A stretch of DNA of 26,686 nucleotides from an uncultured bacterium (GTDB lineage Bacteria; Cyanobacteriota; Vampirovibrionia; Gastranaerophilales; Gastranaerophilaceae): the NCBI GenBank assembly GCA_900554385.1, contig USHE01000006.1, forward strand, positions 1-26,686. The letters are read 5' to 3'. Shown here piece by piece: positions 13,864 through 21,096 of this stretch; within the stretch, counting starts at the first letter, position 1; each line of letters starts with the position of its first letter. The notes beneath the pieces were generated by a model. It ran no database searches and was not told the DNA's origin. It was given only the letters and a program-made list of their open reading frames with translations. Both the position numbers and the translations under genes were made by a program.

Positions 13864-15612
13864 TTATTTTTTATTTAAATCCGGTATAGGCTGCTTACCT
13901 AGCAACCCATTATTACCTTTTCCATCATTCTCAGCGGCAGCCCCAGCTTCTTCCGAACCATCCTCAGCTTTTGGCTTAGCAAAAAGTGCAGACAACTGAT
14001 CTGTCGACATATTTGTAATTTCAAATTCATAATTTTTCGGAGCGGAAGAGGACAATAAATCATCAATTGTTCCAGATTCCATTTCCAGCTTTTGCAAACG
14101 GAGCTTTGTATTAATCAAAGAACCTTTCAAGTTTTTAAAAAATACATTAATATCTTCAACATTAGTAGCAGAGCCTTTAATATCAACAAGCCCGTCGCCC
14201 TGAGTCATAAAATAAGTTATCCATACAGTTTCAGGAATAGATTCTCCAATAGCAGAATAATTCATAAGCTTAGCTCTGTTACTTTTTAGCACAACATCAA
14301 CTTCACCTTTCAAATCAAATCCGCCAGTATTAGGCTGCTCCTTGTCTAGTTTAGATACCTGGTCTTCGAGTTCCTGTGACTTTATCGTAACCGCATCCAG
14401 AGCCTGCTGTTTATCAGCCTCAATTTTTGGCAAAAGTACAAACGCAAGAAGCGCAAACGGAACGCCGATTGCAACCAGCAAAATTGTTGCTAGAGTAGTT
14501 GCTGCACTCGGTGTAATTTCGATAGTTTTTTCACCGAATGTGAGTGCCACCGGAGCCTCTGAAGAATTACCAGCAAGCAGCCCGCCTCCTCCTTTAGAAG
14601 ATTTTGCTTCCTTTATGAAATTAAATTTTAGTGGAAAGTTTGAGTAATTAGTAGCAGCAACACCTATTGCCTGCTTAGAAATCTTCAAAACATTATCCGG
14701 CAATACATCTAAACTGACCGGCATAACTTCGTGTTTTTTGAAAGTATTATTTTCAAAAAAGTCGATAGTTCCTGCTCCCTGAATTTTTGAAGCTAAAAGC
14801 TCTGCACTAACCATATCTGTTTCAGAAATAATATACAAATAGTTAGCCGGATAACTCATCAAAGTAATTTGTGCGGAAGCATTAATAGCATTATAAATAT
14901 CATCCCCTTCAAAAGTTTTGATAGCAAGAGGTTCTTCATAATAATCAACAATAGTTTTTCCGACAAGAGAAACAATGGAATATCCGATTGAATTAACAAT
15001 CATCAAATTCCAGGTAACATTATCCTGCATCTGAGCGGTAGTAAGACCGGTAAAATCCAAAGCCCGCAAATATGAAGCAACTGAAACATCAACACCGGTT
15101 AAAGTTGCACCTAATGACGCCAATGCAGCTTTAATATTTTCAATAACAGGAGCCTGCACTGCTGAATATAAAATTTTTCTACTGTCGGTATTTTGATTTA
15201 CATTAACATCCTGCCAAGCAATAGAAGGTTCCATACGTCTAAAAATATACGTTTGTTCAACTTCTGAAGTAATACTTACCTGCAATGCATCATCAGAAAG
15301 AATTAACGGTAAATTCATTGTACCCATAGACACAAGAGGAATATTAACTACTACATTGCATTTTGGGTTAATTTTTAACTCATCAAACATATCAGATACA
15401 GCATTTTTAAAAGTATCATAATCTGCAATATCTTTTGATGTTTCGTTATAAGCCAAATCTCTTACAGCATACGACTTTACAGACTTTGGATTGGTTGTAA
15501 CATCCAACTGGCACATTTCCAATCCAACTCCTGGAGTCACTGAAAGATATACATATTCTTTTGTAGTCCCTCCAAATTGGGACATTATTTTGCTTAAAAA
15601 ATCTTCACTCAT
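13864..15612 (-). CDS. PilM-PilN fusion, type IV pilus assembly platform protein
   Basis: This 582-aa protein joins an actin-like PilM part (about 15-330; 'CNVVVNIPLVSMGTMNLPL', 'VTWNLMIVNSIGYSIVSLVG') to a PilN part: a membrane helix (371-394, 'ATTLATILLVAIGVPFALLA'), a coiled coil (396-424) and a periplasmic domain with 'GLVDIKGSATNVEDINVFFKN' (shown in part: VDIKGSATNVEDINVFF) typical of PilN. In most bacteria these are separate proteins linked by a short PilN N-terminal peptide that docks in PilM. The Ala/Glu-rich tail (545-582) is extra. A minus-strand promoter lies upstream; pilO follows 22 nt downstream. The fusion is inferred from topology and motifs. Confidence 0.78.
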   Translation of the reverse strand: MSEDFLSKIMSQFGGTTKEYVYLSVTPGVGLEMCQLDVTTNPKSVKSYAVRDLAYNETSKDIADYDTFKNAVSDMFDELKINPKCNVVVNIPLVSMGTMNLPLILSDDALQVSITSEVEQTYIFRRMEPSIAWQDVNVNQNTDSRKILYSAVQAPVIENIKAALASLGATLTGVDVSVASYLRALDFTGLTTAQMQDNVTWNLMIVNSIGYSIVSLVGKTIVDYYEEPLAIKTFEGDDIYNAINASAQITLMSYPANYLYIISETDMVSAELLASKIQGAGTIDFFENNTFKKHEVMPVSLDVLPDNVLKISKQAIGVAATNYSNFPLKFNFIKEAKSSKGGGGLLAGNSSEAPVALTFGEKTIEITPSAATTLATILLVAIGVPFALLAFVLLPKIEADKQQALDAVTIKSQELEDQVSKLDKEQPNTGGFDLKGEVDVVLKSNRAKLMNYSAIGESIPETVWITYFMTQGDGLVDIKGSATNVEDINVFFKNLKGSLINTKLRLQKLEMESGTIDDLLSSSAPKNYEFEITNMSTDQLSALFAKPKAEDGSEEAGAAAENDGKGNNGLLGKQPIPDLNKK

Positions 15613-15654
15613 CTTCTTAATATTTTCTCTATTATTTAACTAATTCTTATTTTT

Positions 15655-15684
15655 ATTATACAATATATTTACAGGAGTAACCAA
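15655..15684 (-). promoter_or_regulatory. Promoter of the pilMN-pilO operon
   Basis: On the minus strand TTGGTT (15684-15679), an 18-nt spacer and an exact TATAAT (15660-15655) lie about 43 nt upstream of the ATG, in the divergent region shared with nadA. Confidence 0.6.
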
Positions 15685-15726
15685 TTTTAACAAAAATTTA
15701 CACTATATAGAGGAGAAGCCTTTTTT

Positions 15727-16635
15727 ATGAATTATATAACAGAAGTCAATAGATTAAAAAAAGAAAAAAATGCCGTTGTCTTAGCGCATTGCTATCAGAA
15801 TATAGAAATCGACGAAGTTGCGGATTTTGTAGGAGATTCTCTGTATTTAAGCCAGATGGCAGCAAAAACAAATGCGGACATGATTATTTTTGCAGGAGTT
15901 TCGTTTATGGCAGAAACTGCAAAAATCCTTAACCCATCCAAAAAAGTTCTTCTCCCTAATAAAAAAGCCGGCTGTGATATGGCTGATATGATAAATCTCC
16001 AGCAATTAAGAGAGTTTAAGAGGGAAAATCCGAATATTCCAGTAGTCTGCTATATTAATTCTACAGCAGAAGTTAAGGCGGAATGTGATATTTGCTGTAC
16101 AAGTTCAAACGCTGTAGAAATAGTTAAAAGCCTAAATGCAGATAAAGTCCTATTCGTTCCGGACAAGAATTTGGGCAGATGGGTAGAAAAACAACTCGAA
16201 AATGTTGAAGTGATTACTTATGACGGCTGCTGCCCTATTCACCAAAACTTTGACCCGCTGGGAATTGAAGAAACACGTAAACTTTATCAAAACGCGAAAG
16301 TTTTGGCACACCCTGAATGCCGCGAAGAATTTCTGAACCTTGCAGATTTTGTAGGCAGCACCACAGGTATTATGAATTACGTCAAAAACAGCAGTCACAA
16401 CGAATTCATAATAGCAACCGAAAATGGTGTCGTCGACAGATTAAAAAGAGATTATCCGAACAAACATTTCTACAACATATACGACAAACCAACAGTCTGC
16501 CCGAGTATGAAATTACTGACTGTTACGGATATTTATAACTCGCTGAAAAATGAAACAGAGGAAATACAAGTAGAAGAAAATTTAGCAAAACAAGCTCTAA
16601 AATGTATTAACAGAATGCTGGAGGTTTCAAAATAA
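15727..16635 (+). CDS. nadA: Quinolinate synthase A
   Basis: NadA condenses iminoaspartate with dihydroxyacetone phosphate to make quinolinate, the de novo precursor of NAD, using an oxygen-labile 4Fe-4S cluster. The 302-aa protein starts 'NRLKKEKNAVVLAHCYQ' (AHCYQ in place of the common AHNYQ/AHYYQ) and has 'DFVGDSLYLSQ', 'FAGVSFMAETAKILNP', and cluster-ligand candidates Cys83 (AGCDMAD), Cys169 (GCCPIHQ) and Cys258 (VCPSMK). 'VGSTTGIMNYV' and 'ATENGVVDRL' are also typical. The ribosome site GAGGAGA lies about 11 nt before the ATG. Its stop overlaps the rlmB start (TAATG). No nadB or nadC is in view. Confidence 0.95.
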   Translation: MNYITEVNRLKKEKNAVVLAHCYQNIEIDEVADFVGDSLYLSQMAAKTNADMIIFAGVSFMAETAKILNPSKKVLLPNKKAGCDMADMINLQQLREFKRENPNIPVVCYINSTAEVKAECDICCTSSNAVEIVKSLNADKVLFVPDKNLGRWVEKQLENVEVITYDGCCPIHQNFDPLGIEETRKLYQNAKVLAHPECREEFLNLADFVGSTTGIMNYVKNSSHNEFIIATENGVVDRLKRDYPNKHFYNIYDKPTVCPSMKLLTVTDIYNSLKNETEEIQVEENLAKQALKCINRMLEVSK

Positions 16636-17384
16636 TGAACGACGTTATTTTCGGTAAAAACTCTGTTATGGAAGCATTAATTTCAGGCAAACGTGAAATT
16701 AACAAAATTTTGATTTCCAAAAATATTCACAGTGATAATAAAATTGAGAAAATAAAAGATTTAGCGCGAGAAAGAGGCATCGTGTTTCAATTCGTCGCAA
16801 AGGAAAAATTCGCAGAATATGCGGAATTTAACCATCAGGGAATAATCGCACAAATTTCGCCTATCAAATACATGGATTTTGACGAATTTCTTGAACAGCC
16901 GCATGAGAATTCATCTCTTGTAATACTTGACGGAATAGAAGATTCACACAACCTCGGAGCAATTATAAGAACCTGCGTATGTGCAGGAGTGAGTGGAATT
17001 GTGATACCATCACGCAGAAATGTTCAGGTAAATTCCATAGTCGAAAAAACAAGTGCCGGAGCTATTAATCATATTCCGATAATAAAAGTCAATAGCCTGA
17101 CCAACGTAATCCAAAAGCTTAAAGATAACAACTGGTGGGTAATTGCAGCGGACGCTTCAGCAAAAGATAATTATTATAATGTTAACTACAATGATATGAA
17201 TTTTGCAATAATAATGGGCGCAGAACATGCAGGAGTTTCAAAATCACTCTTGAAAGCTTCTGACTTTATTGTAAAAATCCCAATGGAAAACAATTTCAAC
17301 TCATTGAATGTTTCTAATGCACTTTCAGCAATTATATTTGAAACAGTAAGACAAAAGTTAACAAAAAGACAAAACAAACAATAA
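16635..17384 (+). CDS. rlmB: 23S rRNA 2'-O-methyltransferase, SpoU/TrmH family (RlmB-type)
   Basis: This 249-aa member of the SPOUT superfamily uses S-adenosylmethionine to methylate a ribose in 23S rRNA (Gm2251 for RlmB). It has an N-terminal substrate-binding domain ('GKNSVMEALISGKREINKIL') and the three knot motifs: 'EDSHNLGAIIRT' (Asn106, Arg112), 'IIMGAEHAGVS' (192-202) and 'IPMENNFNSLNVSNALS' (215-231). It overlaps nadA by one base, implying translational coupling, and is followed 31 nt later by rpoD. RlmB fits best by length, though a related TrmH-type target cannot be excluded. Confidence 0.9.
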   Translation: MNDVIFGKNSVMEALISGKREINKILISKNIHSDNKIEKIKDLARERGIVFQFVAKEKFAEYAEFNHQGIIAQISPIKYMDFDEFLEQPHENSSLVILDGIEDSHNLGAIIRTCVCAGVSGIVIPSRRNVQVNSIVEKTSAGAINHIPIIKVNSLTNVIQKLKDNNWWVIAADASAKDNYYNVNYNDMNFAIIMGAEHAGVSKSLLKASDFIVKIPMENNFNSLNVSNALSAIIFETVRQKLTKRQNKQ

Positions 17385-17415
17385 CTCTTATAATAATATA
17401 AAATGGAGAGCTTCA

Positions 17416-18414
17416 ATGAAAAAAGAAATAGAAAAACTCGGATTACTGACAGATGAAATATCAGAAGAAGGAGTTGATTTTTCTCAAATACAGGAAGAAG
17501 AAGATGAAGATGTACTTCAATCCGTCGAAGACCCTAAAGTTCAGGAAAGTTTATCATCAGTTAATTCTGACGACAGCGTAAAAATTTATCTTCAACAGAT
17601 AGGGAAAATTCCACTCTTATCGCCGGAACAAGAACTAGATGTCGCAAAACAAATATACGAAACCCAATCAGAATTTGCAAAAAATCTTTTAGTAAACGCA
17701 AACCTTAGGCTTGTAGTAAGTATTGCTAAAAAATATATAGGCAGAGGGCTGTCCTTCCTTGATTTGATACAAGAAGGAAATCTCGGACTTATGAAAGCTG
17801 CAGGAAGATTTGACTACACAAAAGGGTACAAATTTTCAACATACGCTACCTGGTGGATTCAACAGTCAATAACCCGAGCTATCGCAGATAAGGCAAGAAT
17901 TATCCGCCTGCCTATCCACATGATAGAATCCCTGGGAAAAATTAGAAGAACGACTATTGACTTAACAACAGAACTTGGACATACTCCAAGCAAACAGGAA
18001 ATTGCATACAGATTGGGAATTTCCGTAAGCAAACTTAACTCAATTATAAAATCGGCACAATCAACAATTAGTATGGAAACACCAGCTAATTCTTCCGAAG
18101 ATTCTTCCAAAATTGCAGATTTTATAGTAGACGATACTACAATCACTCCTGATGGCAGAGTTTCACAAGAGAATTTATTTGAAGACATAAGAAAAATGCT
18201 CAGCCAGCTAAGCCCAAAAGAAAGAGATGTCTTAATCCTCCGCTACGGGCTTGATAACAATGGCACCAAAAAGACTCTTGATGAAATTGGCTCTCAATAC
18301 GGAGTGTCAAGAGAACGAATCCGCCAGATTGAAAACCGGGCAATCGCAAAACTTAAAAAGCTTTGCAAGAACAAAAAACTCACGGTAGGATTAAAAAATT
18401 ACTTTGGAGAATAA
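17416..18414 (+). CDS. rpoD: RNA polymerase primary-type sigma-70 factor
   Basis: This 332-aa sigma factor has region 1.2 ('SVKIYLQQIGKIPLLSPEQE', 54-73), region 2 ('GLSFLDLIQEGNLGLMKAAG' and 'FSTYATWWIQQSITRAIADK', which read and melt the -10 element), region 3 (about 168-245) and region 4 ('TLDEIGSQYGVSRERIRQIE', 287-306, the -35-reading helix-turn-helix). A long non-conserved region as in E. coli RpoD is absent, and the acidic start ('EEEDEDVLQSVED') is short, as in cyanobacterial SigA-like factors. It is the third gene after nadA and rlmB, has GGAG upstream, and is followed by a terminator. Group 1 versus a group 2 paralogue cannot be settled from one window. Confidence 0.93.
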   Translation: MKKEIEKLGLLTDEISEEGVDFSQIQEEEDEDVLQSVEDPKVQESLSSVNSDDSVKIYLQQIGKIPLLSPEQELDVAKQIYETQSEFAKNLLVNANLRLVVSIAKKYIGRGLSFLDLIQEGNLGLMKAAGRFDYTKGYKFSTYATWWIQQSITRAIADKARIIRLPIHMIESLGKIRRTTIDLTTELGHTPSKQEIAYRLGISVSKLNSIIKSAQSTISMETPANSSEDSSKIADFIVDDTTITPDGRVSQENLFEDIRKMLSQLSPKERDVLILRYGLDNNGTKKTLDEIGSQYGVSRERIRQIENRAIAKLKKLCKNKKLTVGLKNYFGE

Positions 18415-18440
18415 AAGAGGCTTATAAATGCCTCTTTTTT
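18413..18440. terminator. Bidirectional terminator (rpoD / 77-aa gene)
   Basis: AAAAGAGGC (18413-18421) pairs with GCCTCTTTT (18430-18438) around an 8-nt loop, with T-runs in both directions. The two flanking genes converge. Confidence 0.85.
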
Positions 18441-18441
18441 A

Positions 18442-18675
18442 TTATTTATTTATAATATCCTGCAAATCTTCAACAAATTCAGCCAGTAAAGTTTTATATT
18501 CAGAACATTTATCTGAAAGAAGCCTTGACAAAAAAAGCATTTTTTCTGCCCCATCCCGAACATCAGAACTATACTCTCCAAAACTTTTTATAATATCAGA
18601 AAGCATGACAACCTGCTCAAAATCCATCTCCAAATCATAGGCTTTTTCACTAATTTTTTCAAAATTTTTATTCAT
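18442..18675 (-). CDS. 77-aa acidic helical protein, function unknown
   Basis: I do not recognise a family. It has an ATG with GGAG about 7 nt upstream. The protein is almost wholly helical and acidic (MNKNFEKISEKAYDLEMDFE, then LSRLLSDKC, EYKTLLAEFVEDLQDIINK) with no signal peptide. It is divergent from a small Xre-type regulator, and nested inverted repeats lie between them. That arrangement resembles regulator/partner modules such as toxin-antitoxin pairs or phage-type switches, but no toxin fold is evident. Confidence 0.72.
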   Translation of the reverse strand: MNKNFEKISEKAYDLEMDFEQVVMLSDIIKSFGEYSSDVRDGAEKMLFLSRLLSDKCSEYKTLLAEFVEDLQDIINK

Positions 18676-18696
18676 ATATGAACTCCAACTTAAATT

Positions 18697-18729
18697 TTAT
18701 CAATTATAGTTGATAACTATTCAACTATA
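18697..18729. promoter_or_regulatory. Nested inverted repeats (operator) between the 77-aa gene and the Xre regulator
   Basis: Two perfect inverted repeats overlap: TTATCAA-TTATAG-TTGATAA (18697-18716) and TATAGTTGA-TAACTAT-TCAACTATA (18705-18729). Both strands also carry a TTGATA or TTGAAT box 17 nt before GATAAA, so the repeats cover likely -35 boxes of both divergent promoters. The neighbouring helix-turn-helix protein is the obvious candidate to bind here. Confidence 0.65.
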
Positions 18730-18772
18730 CTCGATAAAAATTTATTTGCAATCACTTTATAATGGAGGGTAT

Positions 18773-18985
18773 ATGAATATTAAAGCAACACGTGAAATAA
18801 TAGCAACAAATTTGAGAAAATTCCGAGCAATTAAGAGAATATCTCAAGAAGAATTGGCTGAATTATCAGATTTAAGTCAGCAATATATTTGTTCAATTGA
18901 AAATGCTAAAGTTAATCCGAGTATATTTACTATGATGAAAATAGCTGAAGCATTGAATGTAAGTGTTAATGATTTAATTTACTAA
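18773..18985 (+). CDS. Small Xre/Cro-type helix-turn-helix regulator (70 aa)
   Basis: A single HTH_3 (Cro/C1) domain fills the protein: 'TNLRKFRAIKRISQEELAEL' (12-31), recognition helix in 'SDLSQQYICSIENAKVNPS', and 'MMKIAEALNVSVNDLI' at the end. The ATG at 18773 follows GGAGGG by 3 nt and starts 'MNIKATREII'; an upstream extension from 18710 runs through the operator and is rejected. It is divergent from the 77-aa gene with inverted repeats between, suggesting autoregulation. The next gene, ispH, has its own promoter. No phage or element genes flank it. Confidence 0.88.
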   Translation: MNIKATREIIATNLRKFRAIKRISQEELAELSDLSQQYICSIENAKVNPSIFTMMKIAEALNVSVNDLIY

Positions 18986-18986
18986 T

Positions 18987-19015
18987 CTTGATTTTTTGAG
19001 TTTTTTGTAATTTAA
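18987..19015 (+). promoter_or_regulatory. Promoter of ispH-S1 operon
   Basis: TTGATT (18987-18992), 17-nt spacer and TTTAAT (19010-19015) lie about 55 nt before the ispH start. An 11-nt direct repeat TTTAATAGAAA occurs at 19010-19020 and 19045-19055; its meaning is unknown. Confidence 0.55.
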
Positions 19016-19070
19016 TAGAAATACAGCAAAATTTTATTTGCGAGTTTAATAGAAAGAAGACAATTTCCAA

Positions 19071-19940
19071 TTGCCTAAACAAATTACATTAGCAAAATTT
19101 GCGGGCTTCTGCTATGGAGTTAAACGAGCAGTCGAAACCGTTAAGAAACTCAAATCAGAAAATCCGGATAAGAATGTTTCCGTACTCGGAGAACTTATTC
19201 ATAATACAGACGTAATAAAAGAACTTGAGGAGCTGGGTATTAAGACGCTTAAAGAAATTCCCGCTAAAGGGGATGGAATTTGTGTTGTCAGAAGTCACGG
19301 CGAAAGTCCTGAGGTAATCGAACAAATTAAAAATGCAGGTTTTACCCCTGTGGATTTGACCTGTCCGGACGTAAAAAAAGTTCAACAAAAAGCTATCCAG
19401 CTTGCAAAAGAAGACTATTTCGTGATTATTGTCGGCAAATCAGAACACCCAGAGGTTATTGCAATTAAGGCAAATGCAAAACTATGGAGCGATAAAGTTC
19501 TAGTTGCCGCCTCAATAGCACAGCTCAAACCGTTTGAAGCTGAAATTAAAGCACATAAGAAAACCGGTGTTGTCGTCCAAACAACTCAAAGAATTACAAC
19601 TTTAAATCAAATTGTTGAATATTTAACCGCAATATCAAAAGAAGTTCATATTGCCAATACAATCTGCCAGAGTACATCAATGCGCCAGAGCGAAGCAAAA
19701 GAACTTGCAAAAGAAAATGATATGATTATAGTTGTCGGCTCAAAAAAAAGCGCAAACACCACCCACCTCGCAGAAATTCTCAAAGATATTACAACAACAA
19801 TTCATATAGAAAATGATACAGAATTGGATAGATACAAAGATTTAATAGATAAAGCGCAAAAAATTGGAATTACAGCAGGGGCTTCAACCCCGCAAAAAAT
19901 TATAGAAAATGTCATAAATAAAATAGAAAAAGGAGAATAA
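19071..19940 (+). CDS. ispH: 4-hydroxy-3-methylbut-2-enyl diphosphate reductase
   Basis: IspH catalyses the last step of the MEP isoprenoid pathway, reducing HMBPP to IPP and DMAPP with a 4Fe-4S cluster. The 289-aa protein carries the three cluster cysteines at the expected positions, Cys14 (AGFCYGVKRAVE), Cys98 (LTCPDVKK) and Cys199 (NTICQST), and the substrate motifs 'HNTDVIKEL', 'RSHGESPEV', 'SEHPEV', 'TTQRITT' and 'AGASTPQKII'. The start is TTG, since no ATG precedes the conserved N-terminus; upstream AGAAAGAAGA is a distant ribosome site. It precedes the S1 gene by 6 nt. 'SKKSANT' replaces the more common 'S-x-NS-NT' pattern. Confidence 0.95.
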   Translation: MPKQITLAKFAGFCYGVKRAVETVKKLKSENPDKNVSVLGELIHNTDVIKELEELGIKTLKEIPAKGDGICVVRSHGESPEVIEQIKNAGFTPVDLTCPDVKKVQQKAIQLAKEDYFVIIVGKSEHPEVIAIKANAKLWSDKVLVAASIAQLKPFEAEIKAHKKTGVVVQTTQRITTLNQIVEYLTAISKEVHIANTICQSTSMRQSEAKELAKENDMIIVVGSKKSANTTHLAEILKDITTTIHIENDTELDRYKDLIDKAQKIGITAGASTPQKIIENVINKIEKGE

Positions 19941-19946
19941 TTAAAA

Positions 19947-21023
19947 ATGACAACAACATTAGAAACAACAAACATGGCAGATGAATTTGAAAGATTATTA
20001 AACGAATCTTTTTCAAAATCATACTCTGTAGCTGATATCGTAGAAGGTACAGTTATGAAAAAAGACAACGAAGGCTACCTTGTAAGCGTTCGCGGCGCAA
20101 AAACAGAAGCTTACCTTCCTAACAAAGAATTACCGTCAGCAGAAGCTGAAACTCTTGAAGTAGGCGACATTAGAGAATTTTATGTTCTAAAAGAAGAAAA
20201 CGATGCAGAAGGCATGCTTTTATCATTGAAAAGACTTGCATTTGCTCAAGCATGGGCTCAGCTTAATGACGCTAAAGTTCAAGGTGATACAATCCTTGCT
20301 AAAGTTGTATCAGTTGTTAAAGGCGGAGTTTTAGTTGATGTTGCAGATTTGAAAGGCTTCATCCCTTCTTCTCAGTTAAGAACAGGCACTCCGTTTGACG
20401 GCATTATCGATACTAAAATCGAAGTTAAAGTTCTTGAAGCAGATCCTAAGAAAAATAAATTAATCCTTTCTCAAAGATTAGCAGTTGCAGAACAAAGAGA
20501 CCAAGTTGTTGATAATATTTTGTCAACTCTTGAAGAAGGACAGATTGTAAAAGGTGAAGTGGTAAGAATTGCTGACTTTGGTGCTTTTATCGATATCAAC
20601 GGCATTGACGGACTTCTTCCTATCTCTGAAATTTCATGGCAGAGAATTAAACACCCTTCTGATGTTATTTCATTGGGTGAAACTGTTGAAGTTAAAATTA
20701 TCAAAATTGATACTGAATTAAAGAGAATTTCACTTTCATTAAAAAGAATGGGCGAAGATCCATGGCAGCAAATCGAAGGTCAATTTGAAGAAGGTCAGGT
20801 TATCTCAGGAACAGTTAATAAAGTAACAGGTTTTGGCGCATTTATTAACATATTCCCTGGCGTAGAAGCATTACTTCCTGTTTCAGAAATGGCAGAAGAA
20901 AACGTTAACCCGTTCAACAAATTTAAAGTTGGCGACAGCGTAGAAGTTCTTATTAAAAAATTCACTCCACAAGAACACAGAATTGCCTTAAGCATTAAAG
21001 ATATGAGCAAAGACGCTGAATAA
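19947..21023 (+). CDS. rpsA: Ribosomal protein S1-like protein with four S1 domains
   Basis: The 358-aa protein carries four S1 RNA-binding domains: about 26-93 ('IVEGTVMKKDNEGYLVSVRG'), 107-175 ('ILAKVVSVVKGGVLVDVADL'), 191-262 ('VKGEVVRIADFGAFIDINGI') and 277-350 ('ISGTVNKVTGFGAFINIFPG'). It would help mRNA bind the small ribosomal subunit; four-domain forms are usual outside proteobacteria. The ribosome site AAAGGAGA lies inside the last codons of ispH. In several Firmicutes IspH and S1 are fused into one protein, so this close pairing has a known parallel. A very strong terminator follows. Confidence 0.9.
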   Translation: MTTTLETTNMADEFERLLNESFSKSYSVADIVEGTVMKKDNEGYLVSVRGAKTEAYLPNKELPSAEAETLEVGDIREFYVLKEENDAEGMLLSLKRLAFAQAWAQLNDAKVQGDTILAKVVSVVKGGVLVDVADLKGFIPSSQLRTGTPFDGIIDTKIEVKVLEADPKKNKLILSQRLAVAEQRDQVVDNILSTLEEGQIVKGEVVRIADFGAFIDINGIDGLLPISEISWQRIKHPSDVISLGETVEVKIIKIDTELKRISLSLKRMGEDPWQQIEGQFEEGQVISGTVNKVTGFGAFINIFPGVEALLPVSEMAEENVNPFNKFKVGDSVEVLIKKFTPQEHRIALSIKDMSKDAE

Positions 21024-21037
21024 CGGCAGAAATCGTT

Positions 21038-21071
21038 AAAGGCGCGAACTTAAAAAAGTTCGCGCCTTTTT
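21038..21071 (+). terminator. S1 gene terminator
   Basis: A perfect 14-bp stem, AAAGGCGCGAACTT (21038-21051) and AAGTTCGCGCCTTT (21056-21069) around AAAA, followed by a T-run. It also faces the end of the 915-aa minus-strand gene and may serve both. Confidence 0.93.
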
Positions 21072-21096
21072 ACTACAAATTTTGCACCCTTAGCCT

